NCBI RefSeq assembly: GCF_001436375.1 | Contig: NZ_AZGA01000006.1 | Coordinates: 1-59,686, forward strand | From: Agrilactobacillus composti DSM 18527 = JCM 14202 | GTDB taxonomy: Bacteria > Bacillota > Bacilli > Lactobacillales > Lactobacillaceae | DNA length: 59,686 bases | Reading direction: 5' to 3' | Shown here: one piece after another, positions 48,782 through 57,814 of the stretch | How positions within the stretch are numbered: the stretch's first letter is position 1 | How the letters are laid out: each line of letters opens with the position of its first letter | Made by a program: the position numbers and the translations under genes | Notes under the pieces: model-generated | Databases searched by the model: none | The model's input: the letters and a program-made list of their open reading frames with translations, nothing else | Told to the model about the DNA's origin: nothing

Positions 48782-49794
48782 CCCCTATGTGTGATAATTT
48801 GTGCTAATTTTTGGGCACCGGTGCGGGCCGGCCCCACTGGTGCTTGATATTTCTGAGCTGCAAAACTGGCCGCTAAAGTCGTTAGTACCTGTTGTTGGGC
48901 GGCTAATAAGGCCCGGGCCGTGTTTAAAGCCGTTAGTTCAAACTGAAAATCTTCACCGGCAGACATTTGCACAAAACTGGCCAAATCTGCCCCGATCACC
49001 GTGGCAATCATGGGATAACCTCCGGCGGTTTGCCGGTCCGCTAACAAAACAATGGGCTGGCCATTACGGGTAATTTGGATATTCCCCAGGACAGTCCCCT
49101 CAGAAATCAAGTTTTCAGTAGGCACGGGCAAGGGCTCACCCTGTAATTGATAACCCATGCGGTCAGCTTGTTGGGAAATTTGGTAAGTTTGCTGCAGAAA
49201 TTGGCTTTGGGCGGCCGGGGTAAATAAATCCCACTGCGGCCCCTTTAACACCCGAATGTGCCCTGGGGCTTTCACCGCCGGCACAGGGGCATGACGATGG
49301 GCCAAACTAGGCAGCACATAACAAGGCTCAAAGGGTAAGGCATCCCCCACGGCCAGCGTTCGCCCGAACAGCCCCCCTAATTGAATCTTCAAGGTGGTGG
49401 CCCGGCTGCCTAAGACCATGGGCACCTGCAAGCCCCCGTTAGCCACGGCCAAATAGCCATATCGGCCCGTGGCCATGGGCGCAAACTGCACCTGATCGCC
49501 AGCTTGAATAGCAATAGCCTGGTTCAAAGCAATGGGTTGCCCATTTAAGCTGGGGCTAGAAGCTGCCCCGGTGATGGCGATAAAAGTGGGCGCCTGAAAT
49601 TGTAACGTGGGGCCCGCTAAGATAAATTCCAAAGCTGCGGCATTGGCATCATTATTCACCAACAAATTCGCCAGCTTTAAGCTTGCCTGGTCCATGGCCC
49701 CCGAGACGGGAAAACCAGCACTCTGGTATTGATAACGGCCTAAATCTTGGACGGTGGCCGCAAAGCCGCTGTTGAGCACCTCAATGGTTGCCAC
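48778..49794 (-). CDS. pxpC: 5-oxoprolinase subunit C (KipA type)
   Basis: The protein is about 338 residues with the biotin-dependent carboxyltransferase-like fold. VLNSGFAATVQDLGRYQYQ at the start and GFPVSGAMDQASLKLANLLV are the family signatures. GTG at 49794 comes one base after the pxpB stop and has AGGAG at nine bases; the ATG at 49803 touches that site and is less likely. PxpB-PxpC perform the ATP-dependent ring opening with PxpA. Confidence 0.93.
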   Translation of the reverse strand: MATIEVLNSGFAATVQDLGRYQYQSAGFPVSGAMDQASLKLANLLVNNDANAAALEFILAGPTLQFQAPTFIAITGAASSPSLNGQPIALNQAIAIQAGDQVQFAPMATGRYGYLAVANGGLQVPMVLGSRATTLKIQLGGLFGRTLAVGDALPFEPCYVLPSLAHRHAPVPAVKAPGHIRVLKGPQWDLFTPAAQSQFLQQTYQISQQADRMGYQLQGEPLPVPTENLISEGTVLGNIQITRNGQPIVLLADRQTAGGYPMIATVIGADLASFVQMSAGEDFQFELTALNTARALLAAQQQVLTTLAASFAAQKYQAPVGPARTGAQKLAQIITHRG

Positions 49795-49795
49795 G

Positions 49796-50533
49796 TTATG
49801 CATCTCCTAATATGGTTTGTTTGATTTGATACTTTCCCGCCAGATCCAGCGCTTGAATCCGCCGATAGTCGGTTTTTGAAATCGCGGTAAATTGGATATA
49901 GTCCCCGGCTTGATAGCGCAATTGGGGATGTTGGGCATTGAATAATTGTAACGGCGTGCGGCCCAATAGGCGCCAGCCCCCAGGCGAAGCCACAGGATAC
50001 ATCCCCGTTTGGGCCCCGGCAATGCCCACACTGCCCGGCTCTAAGCGGGCTCGAGGTTTATCCAAGCGGGGCATGGCGATTTGTTTGGGAACCGTCCCCA
50101 TATAAGCAAAACCGGGTAAAAAGCCCATCATATAAATGAAATATTTCGTTTGGGTGTGCATTTGAATCAAATCGGCCACGGATAAATGGCCATAAGCGGC
50201 CACCGCGGCTAAATCCGGGCCAAATTCCCCATCATAACACACGGGAATGGCTAAGACCCGACTATTGGCCGCCGCTTGTTGAGGATCAAAAGCGGCAATC
50301 AGGCGATCCAGCACCTGGGTGAGTTGGCCATAGGTGACCAAACTGGCCACGAAGTTCACCGTCAACGTATGGTAGGCCGGAATAATCGCGGTCACCCCGG
50401 CTATTTTTTGGGCCAGTAATTGTTGGCCCACGGTCTGGATCAGTTGATTTTGTCCCACATCTATTTTATTGGGCAACACCAGGTCTAAAGCCGACTCGCC
50501 CATGGGCACGTAATGATAGTGGTAAGCATTCAT
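49796..50533 (-). CDS. pxpB: 5-oxoprolinase subunit B (KipI type)
   Basis: This 245-residue protein has the KipI-type signatures IPVCYDGEFGPDLAAVAAYG, YMMGFLPGFAYMGTVPKQIAMPRLDKPR and GSVGIAGAQTGMYPVASPGGWRLLGRT. Bacillus KipI also inhibits the sporulation kinase KinA, but no sporulation setting exists here, so the metabolic role applies. First gene of the operon, about 70 bases after a good promoter. Confidence 0.94.
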   Translation of the reverse strand: MNAYHYHYVPMGESALDLVLPNKIDVGQNQLIQTVGQQLLAQKIAGVTAIIPAYHTLTVNFVASLVTYGQLTQVLDRLIAAFDPQQAAANSRVLAIPVCYDGEFGPDLAAVAAYGHLSVADLIQMHTQTKYFIYMMGFLPGFAYMGTVPKQIAMPRLDKPRARLEPGSVGIAGAQTGMYPVASPGGWRLLGRTPLQLFNAQHPQLRYQAGDYIQFTAISKTDYRRIQALDLAGKYQIKQTILGDA

Positions 50534-50579
50534 AACATCATCTCAAATCATTAAATAATCATTAGATTTTCTAAGGAGT

Positions 50580-50609
50580 ATTCTAATATATCGACCCTAG
50601 TTTTGTCAA
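50580..50609 (-). promoter_or_regulatory. Promoter of the pxp operon
   Basis: On the minus strand a perfect TTGACA (50604-50609) is followed after 18 bases by TAGAAT (50580-50585). Two AATCATT direct repeats, 11 bases apart, lie between it and pxpB (50546-50563 on the plus strand) and might bind a regulator. Confidence 0.6.
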
Positions 50610-50632
50610 AATTGTGCATTTTTATTCAGGTC

Positions 50633-50681
50633 AAAAAAAACAGCAATTGTTTTAGAGATAGCCTCTAAAACAATTGCTGTT
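50633..50681 (-). terminator. Terminator of purB
   Basis: A perfect 19-base stem (50639-50657 with 50663-50681) around a five-base loop is followed on the minus strand by eight T residues (A run 50633-50640, partly in the stem). Confidence 0.92.
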
Positions 50682-50739
50682 CACTTTTTAAATTTATAAA
50701 ATAATTTTTTCCCGAGGATCATTTCACATGTTCCCCAGA

Positions 50740-52038
50740 TTAATCCAAGCCCACCCGTTTGAAGATCAAGTCGATATTCTTCAAATGCCAATGATAATCA
50801 AAGGCATCATCTAAATCCGCTTTGGTCAAAACGGCAGTAACTTTGGGATCAGCCTCTAATAATTGGCGGAAATCCTTTTGTTCATCCCAAGCTTGGGCGG
50901 TTTTAGGTTGGACCAAATCATAAGCTGCTTCGCGACTCAAGCCGCCTTTATCCACCAGCTTTAATAAGACCCGTTGGGAATAAATCAAGCCATGGGTGAT
51001 GCCCATATCTTGGAGCATCTTGTCTGGAAAGACCGTTAATGTCTCTAAGATATGGCTGAAGCGATGCAAGATATAATCTAACAATTCGGTGCTATCTGGT
51101 AAAATGACCCGTTCAGCGGAACTATGGGAGATATCGCGTTCATGCCATAATGGCACGTCCTCCAGGGCAGTTACCGCATAACCTCTAATAACCCGAGCTA
51201 AGCCAGTAACGTTCTCAGAACCGATAGGATTGCGCTTGTGAGGCATTGCCGAGGATCCCTTTTGCCCGGCGGCGAAATATTCTTCAGCTTCTCGGACTTC
51301 GGTCCGTTGTAAATGCCGCACTTCTAAAGCGAAGCGTTCAATGGACGTGGCAATCAAGGCCATGGTTTGCACGTATTCGGCATGGAGGTCTCTAGGCAAG
51401 ACTTGCGTGGAGATATCTTGGGCCCGGGTGCCTAAGTGTTCGGTGACATAGGCTTCAACTTCTGGGGGAATATTGGCAAAAGTACCCACGGCCCCACTGA
51501 TTTTACCGGCTTCTACACCCTTGGCTGCATGTTCAAAGCGTTCTTTGTTGCGCTTCATTTCCGCATACCAGTTGGCTAAAACTAAACCAAAGGTGGTGGG
51601 TTCGGCGTGAACCCCATGGGTACGGCCCATCATTGGGGTGAATTTGTATGCCTCAGCCTTTTTAGCGATCACCGCTAAGAAATGATCGATGTCTTGCCGA
51701 ATAATGTCATTGGCTTGTTTTAACAAATAACCATAAGCCGTATCCACCACGTCGGTGGAAGTAAGGCCAAAGTGGATCCATTTCTTCTCAGCCCCTAAAC
51801 TTTCAGAAACCGTCCGGGTGAAAGCCACCACATCATGATGGGTAATGGCTTCTAGCCGCTTGATTTCAGCCACATCAAAGGTGGCCTTGGCCCGAATTGC
51901 CTTGACATCAGCTTCGGGGATTTCCCCCAGCTTTGCCCAAGCTTCATCAGCTAAAATCTCCACTTCAAGCCAAGCTTTATACTTGTTTTCATCAGTCCAA
52001 ATTGCACCCATCTCAGGCCGTACATAACGTGGAATCAT
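50740..52038 (-). CDS. purB: Adenylosuccinate lyase
   Basis: The 432-residue protein has the fumarase/aspartase-superfamily signature [16 protein letters not shown] with the catalytic Ser, [11 protein letters not shown], and [14 protein letters not shown] with the catalytic His. It cleaves SAICAR and adenylosuccinate in purine synthesis. AAAGGAG precedes the ATG. It lies 39 bases after the purK-like gene and ends at a strong terminator, so it is the last gene of the purine unit. Confidence 0.98.
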   Translation of the reverse strand: MIPRYVRPEMGAIWTDENKYKAWLEVEILADEAWAKLGEIPEADVKAIRAKATFDVAEIKRLEAITHHDVVAFTRTVSESLGAEKKWIHFGLTSTDVVDTAYGYLLKQANDIIRQDIDHFLAVIAKKAEAYKFTPMMGRTHGVHAEPTTFGLVLANWYAEMKRNKERFEHAAKGVEAGKISGAVGTFANIPPEVEAYVTEHLGTRAQDISTQVLPRDLHAEYVQTMALIATSIERFALEVRHLQRTEVREAEEYFAAGQKGSSAMPHKRNPIGSENVTGLARVIRGYAVTALEDVPLWHERDISHSSAERVILPDSTELLDYILHRFSHILETLTVFPDKMLQDMGITHGLIYSQRVLLKLVDKGGLSREAAYDLVQPKTAQAWDEQKDFRQLLEADPKVTAVLTKADLDDAFDYHWHLKNIDLIFKRVGLD

Positions 52039-52077
52039 TTCAGTTACGCTCCTTTTATTGTCAGTGTCCGTATTTCC

Positions 52078-53202
52078 TTATAAATGCCACAATTCAGTGG
52101 CGTTAATATGGTTCAATAAACTGGTTTTAGAATCATCAGTGACAAAAATCTGGCCAATCGGCGTGGCATCTGAATTGGCCGCCACCGGATAATAATTAAA
52201 TTGCCACTGGGGCTTAATTTTAATTTGGGTATAACTCTCATCGGCGATTTGTTTCAAAATCATCAACATCGCCCCGTTGGTCTTGGCTTGCACCGTTGGC
52301 ATCGGCCAACCTAATAACGCCCGCAACTGCAACTCGTATTGGGAAATCCCCGTGACTTGTTGGTAAATATCCGCTGCCACATGCAGACCAGGGAAAATCC
52401 GTTGGGTGTACAAATTCCCAGAAGCAGTCATTAAAAAGGAAACCCCAAAAACGCCGCAATAATCGATGTTTTCGGCGATTTTTTTAGTGATCCGCTGCAT
52501 TTCTGCCGCCGCATCTGCAGATATCTGTGGGGTAACTAAGGCAGCAATCAATTGATGACTATCGTAGTATATTTCAATCAAGGGTAGCAATTGTACATTT
52601 TTATCCTGATCCTTCACGGCCATTAATAGGAATTCTTGATCCGCTGGGATCCAAGACTCTAAAATAGCCGAACCTGCATTTAAAAATTGGGCGCTGTAAT
52701 CCGCATCCCGCCGCCAATAAAGCACTTGTTGGCGGTTGTGGGCCAAGCCCTTTTGAATAGGTTTGATCACGGCTGGGTAGCCGATGGACTCTAACCCATC
52801 TAAAACGTCAGCTTGGTTGACCACCGTCATATAAGGGGCAATGTTCACATTTAAGTCATCTAAGAACGTCTTCTCCAAATACCGGTCCTGGGTGATGGCT
52901 AAAATGTCCGTCCCCTGGGGCAAGTAAGTTTGCTCAGAAAGTGCTTCTAAAATGTCCGTATTAATGTGTTCATCTTGATAAATCAGCGCACTTAACCCCG
53001 CCGTGAAATCCAAGATTTCCTTAGGATCATCTAAATTCCCCACTGCGGGGAAATCCACGATGTTCAAAACGGGTTCTTGTTGCCCCGCTAATAAAGCCAC
53101 GTTAAAACCCATGGTTTTCGCAGCTAGCGCCAAGTGGTAGCTTTGCATGCCCCCACCGATGATACCGATTGTTTGCATTGGATAGATAAAAGCCATTTGC
53201 AT
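52078..53202 (-). CDS. PurK-like ATP-grasp protein with degenerate active site
   Basis: This 374-residue protein has the PurK layout: N-terminal nucleotide fold (TIGIIGGGMQSYHLALAAKTMG), ATP-grasp core (GYPAVIKPIQKGLAHNRQQV) and C-terminal domain. The stretch that in PurK reads like VNEIAPRPHNSGH is replaced by YTQRIFPGLHVAADIYQQ, and GVEFF by GVSFL, so metal- and substrate-binding residues are lost. It may be a pseudoenzyme or have a new substrate. AAAGGCAGGA precedes the ATG. It is placed between pbuX and purB. Confidence 0.75.
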   Translation of the reverse strand: MQMAFIYPMQTIGIIGGGMQSYHLALAAKTMGFNVALLAGQQEPVLNIVDFPAVGNLDDPKEILDFTAGLSALIYQDEHINTDILEALSEQTYLPQGTDILAITQDRYLEKTFLDDLNVNIAPYMTVVNQADVLDGLESIGYPAVIKPIQKGLAHNRQQVLYWRRDADYSAQFLNAGSAILESWIPADQEFLLMAVKDQDKNVQLLPLIEIYYDSHQLIAALVTPQISADAAAEMQRITKKIAENIDYCGVFGVSFLMTASGNLYTQRIFPGLHVAADIYQQVTGISQYELQLRALLGWPMPTVQAKTNGAMLMILKQIADESYTQIKIKPQWQFNYYPVAANSDATPIGQIFVTDDSKTSLLNHINATELWHL

Positions 53203-53287
53203 GTTCCTGCCTTTTATGAAGTATGTTTATGCAATAACCCTACCACATGAAGTCCCCCAGTGCCAAAGAATTCTTTAAGCTGAGGCG

Positions 53288-54622
53288 TCAATCTGCCTCG
53301 TTTAAGCCAGTATCTTCTTCATCCACAGTGCCCAACCCATTGAAAATCAGGTTCAACAAGACCGCTGATAAACTGGCCATGACGATGCCGTTGCCAAAGA
53401 GCAACTGCGCTGTTTTCGGTAAGAATTGATAAATTCCTGGTTGGACGGTGACCCCTAAGCCCAACCCAATGGCCACAGCAACGACTAATAAATTCTTGTC
53501 ACTTTGGAAATTGACATTTTGTAACATGCGAATCCCTTGGACGGCCACCATGCCAAACATGACTAACATAGCGCCCCCCAGTACTGGCGCCGGAATAATC
53601 GTAGCCATGGCCCCAACTTTGGGTAACAACCCCAGTAATACTAAGAAGCCGGCTGCAAAATAAATAGGTTTGCGGGTCTTGATCCCGGATAATTGCACCA
53701 AGCCCACATTTTGCGAGAACGTGGTGTAAGGAAAGGTGTTAAACAAACCGCCAAAGATAATGGCCAAGCCTTCCGCCCGATAACCGCGCTTTAAATCATC
53801 ACTCGTTAATTTACGTTTGGTAATATCGCCCAAGGCAAAGTAAACCCCGGTGGATTCCACCATAGAAACCATGGAAATCAAGATCATGGTCACAATAGAC
53901 GACCATTCAAACTTGGGGACCCCAAAGTAAAAAAATTGGGGAAAGTGGAACCAACTAGCTTCTATAACTGGTTTTAAAGAAACCATGCCAAAGCCAGAAG
54001 CCACAAAGGTCCCGACGACTAAGCCCACCAACACGGCAATGGAACGGAAAAAACCCCGACCCCAAAAACTGATGGCCAAAATAATCACGACGGTTAAAAA
54101 GCCCACGCCAATATTGGTCAACGACCCAAAACTAGCGGCTTTAGTATCACCACCGCCCAGATTTTGAAAGGCCACGGGGATCAAGGTCAAACCAATGACC
54201 GTGATCAAGGTCCCGGTGACAAGTGGGGGAAATAAGGCTTTGATTTTCGAAAACCAACCGGCGATCAAGACCACAAAGATCCCGGCGGCGATGATCGAAC
54301 CATACATGGCCCCAATAGAATACCGGGCCCCAATCATCTTCAAAGGTTCCACGGCCTGAACGGCACAGCCTAACACTACCGGCAGGCCGATGCCCATGAA
54401 ACGATTACTGCGTAATTGAAAAAAAGTGGCTAACCCACACATGAAAATATCAATGGAAACTAAATAAGTCATTTGTAAGGCGCTAAAGTGCAGCGCCCCA
54501 CCAATCAATAGCGGCACTAACACCGACCCAGAATACATAGCCAATAAATGTTGCAGGCCTAAAACAGCCGCTTTGATGTTAGAAACTGGGAGCGGTGTGA
54601 CTGGTGATTTAGTGGACTGCAT
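53288..54622 (-). CDS. pbuX: Xanthine permease (NCS2 family)
   Basis: The protein is 444 residues from ATG 54622, since AGGAGG lies inside the first codons of the longer frame. It has about fourteen helices. [19 protein letters not shown] and [13 protein letters not shown] mark the nucleobase:cation symporter 2 fold, and [19 protein letters not shown] is the NCS2 signature. It overlaps the xpt stop by 14 bases, the classic xpt-pbuX pairing for xanthine uptake and salvage. Confidence 0.94.
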   Translation of the reverse strand: MQSTKSPVTPLPVSNIKAAVLGLQHLLAMYSGSVLVPLLIGGALHFSALQMTYLVSIDIFMCGLATFFQLRSNRFMGIGLPVVLGCAVQAVEPLKMIGARYSIGAMYGSIIAAGIFVVLIAGWFSKIKALFPPLVTGTLITVIGLTLIPVAFQNLGGGDTKAASFGSLTNIGVGFLTVVIILAISFWGRGFFRSIAVLVGLVVGTFVASGFGMVSLKPVIEASWFHFPQFFYFGVPKFEWSSIVTMILISMVSMVESTGVYFALGDITKRKLTSDDLKRGYRAEGLAIIFGGLFNTFPYTTFSQNVGLVQLSGIKTRKPIYFAAGFLVLLGLLPKVGAMATIIPAPVLGGAMLVMFGMVAVQGIRMLQNVNFQSDKNLLVVAVAIGLGLGVTVQPGIYQFLPKTAQLLFGNGIVMASLSAVLLNLIFNGLGTVDEEDTGLNEAD

Positions 54623-55211
54623 GGGTTGTTGCCTCCTGGTCATCTAGAAAAATAACTTTGCCGTCTTCAAAGGCTTTGATCCGGGCTAAGGATTCAACGC
54701 GGATCCCCTTTTCGTCCATTAAGTGCCGGCCCTTTTGGAAGGTCTTTTCGATCACAATACCCACACCGGCTAATTTGGCGCCGGCTTGGCCGACGATGTC
54801 CATTAAGCCTTCCACCGCTTGGCCGTTGGCTAAGAAGTCATCAATGACTAAACAAACATCGTCTGCTTTAAGGAACTTTTTAGAAATAGAAATATGATTA
54901 CTGACTTTCTTTGTATATGAATAGACTGTAGAAGTATATAGTTCGTCTTTTAGGGTCAGGCTTTTATGCTTGCGCGCAAAGATCACCGGCACATTAAAAG
55001 CCAAACCAGTGAAGATAGCCGGGGCGATCCCCGAAGATTCCACCGTCAAAACTTTGGTGATGGGTTGGTCTTTGAATAAACGGTGAAACTCCTGGCCTAT
55101 CTGTTGCATCAGCATGGGATCAACTTGATGATTCAAGAAATTATCCACCTTTAACACGTCTTTACCCAGCACTTGGCCGTCCTTTAATATGCGCTCTTCT
55201 AAAATCTTCAA
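54609..55211 (-). CDS. xpt: Xanthine phosphoribosyltransferase
   Basis: This 200-residue protein of normal length starts [16 protein letters not shown], has [25 protein letters not shown], and the PRPP motif [17 protein letters not shown]. It converts xanthine to XMP. The start is TTG with AAAGGA eight bases upstream. First gene of the xpt-pbuX pair and perhaps of the whole unit ending in purB. No purine riboswitch is seen in its leader. Confidence 0.97.
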   Translation of the reverse strand: MKILEERILKDGQVLGKDVLKVDNFLNHQVDPMLMQQIGQEFHRLFKDQPITKVLTVESSGIAPAIFTGLAFNVPVIFARKHKSLTLKDELYTSTVYSYTKKVSNHISISKKFLKADDVCLVIDDFLANGQAVEGLMDIVGQAGAKLAGVGIVIEKTFQKGRHLMDEKGIRVESLARIKAFEDGKVIFLDDQEATTHAVH

Positions 55212-55274
55212 AATGAACTTCCTTTCTTGAAACCTGCGTTATGATCAATATTCGTATTTAAGGCGATGATTTAA

Positions 55275-55303
55275 ATTATACCAGTTTCTTTTAATATAAT
55301 CGA
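55275..55303 (-). promoter_or_regulatory. xpt promoter with possible PurR-like boxes
   Basis: On the minus strand TCGATT (55298-55303), 17 bases and a perfect TATAAT (55275-55280) form a promoter. CGAA-centred boxes resembling the Gram-positive PurR consensus lie on either side, AAATACGAATATT (minus strand, near 55247-55259) and AAATGCGAATTAA (plus strand, near 55308-55320). Their spacing is wider than usual. Confidence 0.45.
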
Positions 55304-55341
55304 TGTAAAATGCGAATTAAGATTAAAATAAAGATTACCAT

Positions 55342-55377
55342 AAAAAAATTGCGTACTCAACCGGTGAGCCGCAATTT
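55342..55377 (-). terminator. Terminator after the TIM-barrel gene
   Basis: AAATTGCG (55346-55353) pairs with CGCAATTT (55370-55377), with CTCA/TGAG inside the loop. T residues follow on the minus strand. Confidence 0.75.
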
Positions 55378-55386
55378 CATTGAAAT

Positions 55387-56073
55387 CTAACCTTCGTGTT
55401 TTAGTCGTTCTGCTTCCCGATACTGGGCCATTTTTTTGGCAAATAATTCGCCATTTGTTGGGGGCGTATAGGTGATGGCGTTTGCACCAGCGGCGATGGT
55501 GGCCAAAATTTGGGCGTCATTTTTACCGCCGGTGGCCATAATTGGGACCCGGGGAAATTCATTTCTAATCTTTCTCACAATTGCGGCGGTGTCACTGCCC
55601 CCGGAAACATTCAAAATTTGTACCCCGGCAGCTAACAAGGCGGTCACATCAGTTTGATCATGGACCACTGTGGCGATAATCGGGATATCCACCACCATAT
55701 CAATATCGCGAATCGTTTCTAGCGGTGTGGGGGCGTTGACCACCACGCCCAAAGCCCCCTGGGCTTCGGCAAACACAGCCATCATTTCGGCCCGCTGGCC
55801 CTGGGTGGTCCCGCCGCCAATCCCGGAAAACACCGGCACATCTGCCACCATGCTGATGGCCTGCATGATAGTGGGATGGGGCGTGAAAGGGTAAACGGCA
55901 ATCACCGCATCGGCATTGGTGTTTTTAATAATGGCAATGTCGGTGGTGAAAATCACGGAACGAATCTTCTTTTTAAAGATCTTAATGCCGCTGACCCGGG
56001 CAATGACCCGGGGGATCTTAACCAAGCCAGCGCGCAGATCTGTCATAATTTCAGGCACATATTTTTCTGGCAT
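55387..56073 (-). CDS. Conserved TIM-barrel protein of unknown function
   Basis: The protein is 228 residues from ATG 56073 (MPEKYVPEIM), which follows AAAGGA. The alternating strand-helix pattern and VVVNAPTPLETI, ILNVSGGSDTAAIV and PIMATGGKNDAQI (phosphate-binding style glycine loop) fit a beta/alpha barrel. Relatives in streptococci and lactobacilli are annotated only as 'hydrolase'. No reaction can be assigned. It is probably co-transcribed with the glucosaminidase gene 33 bases upstream. Confidence 0.72.
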   Translation of the reverse strand: MPEKYVPEIMTDLRAGLVKIPRVIARVSGIKIFKKKIRSVIFTTDIAIIKNTNADAVIAVYPFTPHPTIMQAISMVADVPVFSGIGGGTTQGQRAEMMAVFAEAQGALGVVVNAPTPLETIRDIDMVVDIPIIATVVHDQTDVTALLAAGVQILNVSGGSDTAAIVRKIRNEFPRVPIMATGGKNDAQILATIAAGANAITYTPPTNGELFAKKMAQYREAERLKHEG

Positions 56074-56106
56074 CGCAACATCTTCCTTTCGCAAACAGAA
56101 GCGTCT

Positions 56107-56760
56107 TTAGCGGTCATAACGCGTTAAACGATATTTTTCAACAATATTAATAATTTTTTGGGCGTATGCCGGATCGGTGGCATAACCATCCGTCTGTAAA
56201 GCCTGAGCGGCGTCTTGGTAATTGCCAGCTTGTAAGACGTGCTGGTACTGATTGGGATTCCAAGACGTCCCTTGAGCCAGCAGCTGGGCATGGTCTAATA
56301 AAGACGCATCAAAGCTGGGATAGACCCGAAAGCGGGCCTTGACGGTCTGCCAAGAACCGTTGGTGTATTCTTGGGTTTCTAAAACTTGGCTGTTGGCTGG
56401 GTCGGTGCCCTTCACCCCAAATAAATTCTTATAGTCTGCGGCCAAGCGACTGGTACCCCAATTGCTTTCTAAAATAGCCTGGGCAATGGTGATGCTGGGC
56501 AGCACTTGGTATTGGGCATGCAGGGTTTGGGCATAGGGGGCAATGCTGTCAATAAAGGCCTGCTTTTTCTTAGCTTCTTCATCTTGGGCTGCAATGGAGG
56601 AATCAATGGCCGCCTGGCGAATTTGATCACCCCGATAGGCCAAGCCCTTGATTACGCCAAAAATCCCAATGGCCAAAATCGCTAAGGTGATGATAATGGG
56701 AACCAAACCACTGCTGGCCTGGGTTTTACGTCTAGTTGAACTTTTTCTTCTTTTAGTCAA
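56107..56760 (-). CDS. Membrane-anchored GH73 N-acetylglucosaminidase
   Basis: This 217-residue protein has a very basic N-terminus (TKRRKSSTRRK), one membrane helix (residues 18-40), and a single GH73/LytG-like domain: ITIAQAILESNWGTSRLA with catalytic Glu98, NLFGVKG, and FRVYPSFDASLLDHAQLL. It should cleave glycan strands of peptidoglycan near the membrane. No cell-wall-binding repeats follow. A short hypothetical gene lies upstream. Confidence 0.9.
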   Translation of the reverse strand: MTKRRKSSTRRKTQASSGLVPIIITLAILAIGIFGVIKGLAYRGDQIRQAAIDSSIAAQDEEAKKKQAFIDSIAPYAQTLHAQYQVLPSITIAQAILESNWGTSRLAADYKNLFGVKGTDPANSQVLETQEYTNGSWQTVKARFRVYPSFDASLLDHAQLLAQGTSWNPNQYQHVLQAGNYQDAAQALQTDGYATDPAYAQKIINIVEKYRLTRYDR

Positions 56761-56789
56761 AAGATACCTACCTAATTTATAATGGACTG

Positions 56790-57302
56790 CTATTTCGCTG
56801 AGCGATCGCTAACTTGTAAGTTATCTGCCCAGGTCAATAGATCTAATTCTTGGGTCTCAATGGCCCGCTGAATACGAGCCGGTACAATAAAGTCTAACAC
56901 ATCGTTGAAGCCCCATAAATCATAATTCAAGGTCAAGCGTAAATGGATCACGGGGCGTTTTAACACGAGCTCATCTTTAAAGGCACTCTTACAATTATCT
57001 GCCTTGACCCAGTGCTGGGCCACGTGCTTTTTGGCCTGGTTGTAAATATAAGCGGCTTTATTATCTAATTCAGGAATTGTTTGGGCTTGAAAAATTGCTT
57101 TTTGGCACAACATCCATTCATAATCGGTAAATAATTTCCGGATCTCTTGTAATTGTTTCCCGGACAACTGAATATCACCGCTCACCCAATCGGCTATCAG
57201 GTGACTGTCGCCGCCTAAAATAGCCGTGCTGAATCTTTGCGTATCACCATATTTTTCTAAAATCACATCTTGTGCGATCATTGCTAAATCTGTATATGCC
57301 AT
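56790..57302 (-). CDS. Hypothetical protein, 170 residues
   Basis: ATG 57302 (MAYTDLAMIA) follows GGGAAGGTGA; the ORF is open three codons more via GTG. The soluble product has alpha-helical character, with WEDWV-like aromatic stretches (YEWMLCQKAIF, AQHWVKADNC, LNYDLWGFNDVLDF). I recognise no domain. It lies just before the GH73 gene on the same strand. Confidence 0.7.
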   Translation of the reverse strand: MAYTDLAMIAQDVILEKYGDTQRFSTAILGGDSHLIADWVSGDIQLSGKQLQEIRKLFTDYEWMLCQKAIFQAQTIPELDNKAAYIYNQAKKHVAQHWVKADNCKSAFKDELVLKRPVIHLRLTLNYDLWGFNDVLDFIVPARIQRAIETQELDLLTWADNLQVSDRSAK

Positions 57303-57403
57303 TATATTCACCTTCCCAAAAAAATTACAGTTATTATATATCTATTATACAAGATTAATTCTTGTAAGGGTTGATTTGGGATCAATAATTCATTTCAGAA
57401 TAC

Positions 57404-57434
57404 AAAAAGAGCTCAGGTAATTTTACCTGAGCTC
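57404..57434 (-). terminator. Terminator of the cold-shock gene
   Basis: GAGCTCAGGTAA (57409-57420) pairs perfectly with TTACCTGAGCTC (57423-57434). Five T residues follow on the minus strand. Confidence 0.88.
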
Positions 57435-57454
57435 CGATTAATTTTAATTTAAAA

Positions 57455-57655
57455 TTAGTCTTTTACAACGTTAACAGCTTGAGGGCCGCGGTCGCTTTCT
57501 TCGATGTCAAAAGTAACACTTTGACCTTCTTCAAGTGTCTTGTAGCCGTCACCTTGGATTGCAGAGAAATGTACGAATACATCGCTACCGTCTTCACGAG
57601 TGATAAAGCCATAACCTTTTTCAGCGTTAAACCATTTTACAGTTCCATGTTCCAT
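57455..57655 (-). CDS. Cold shock protein, CspA family
   Basis: At 66 residues this is a canonical cold-shock domain: KGYGFI (RNP1, residues 14-19) and VFVHF (RNP2, 26-30). It binds single-stranded RNA and DNA and melts mRNA structure. The ORF is open 46 codons upstream, but GGAGG precedes the ATG at 57655 and the N-terminal extension is just leader. The promoter is about 110 bases upstream, leaving the long 5' leader usual for csp genes. Confidence 0.97.
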   Translation of the reverse strand: MEHGTVKWFNAEKGYGFITREDGSDVFVHFSAIQGDGYKTLEEGQSVTFDIEESDRGPQAVNVVKD

Positions 57656-57764
57656 AAGAGCATTTCCTCCTCGAAAATATATATAATTGTGCATTCTTGT
57701 TTGGTACATATGGAAGAAAGTCTTTGAAACAATCGAACCATAGCCATTCAAAAAGTACATTTTT

Positions 57765-57793
57765 ATAGTACCACAGGTTTTTTTAGAAGACAA
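57765..57793 (-). promoter_or_regulatory. Promoter of the csp gene with long leader
   Basis: On the minus strand TTGTCT (57788-57793), 17 bases and TACTAT (57765-57770) form a promoter. The transcript would carry roughly 100 bases before the csp start, as in cold-regulated csp mRNAs. Confidence 0.55.
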
Positions 57794-57814
57794 GTAAAAA
57801 GAAAGTTCGGGTTT

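Noticed and set aside
50546-50563. AATCATT direct repeats before pxpB as a firm operator
   Set aside because: Short AT-rich repeats occur by chance; noted only within the promoter entry.
57656-57793. Long N-terminal extension of the cold-shock frame
   Set aside because: The 66-residue protein from the internal ATG is canonical, and the extension covers the mRNA leader and promoter.
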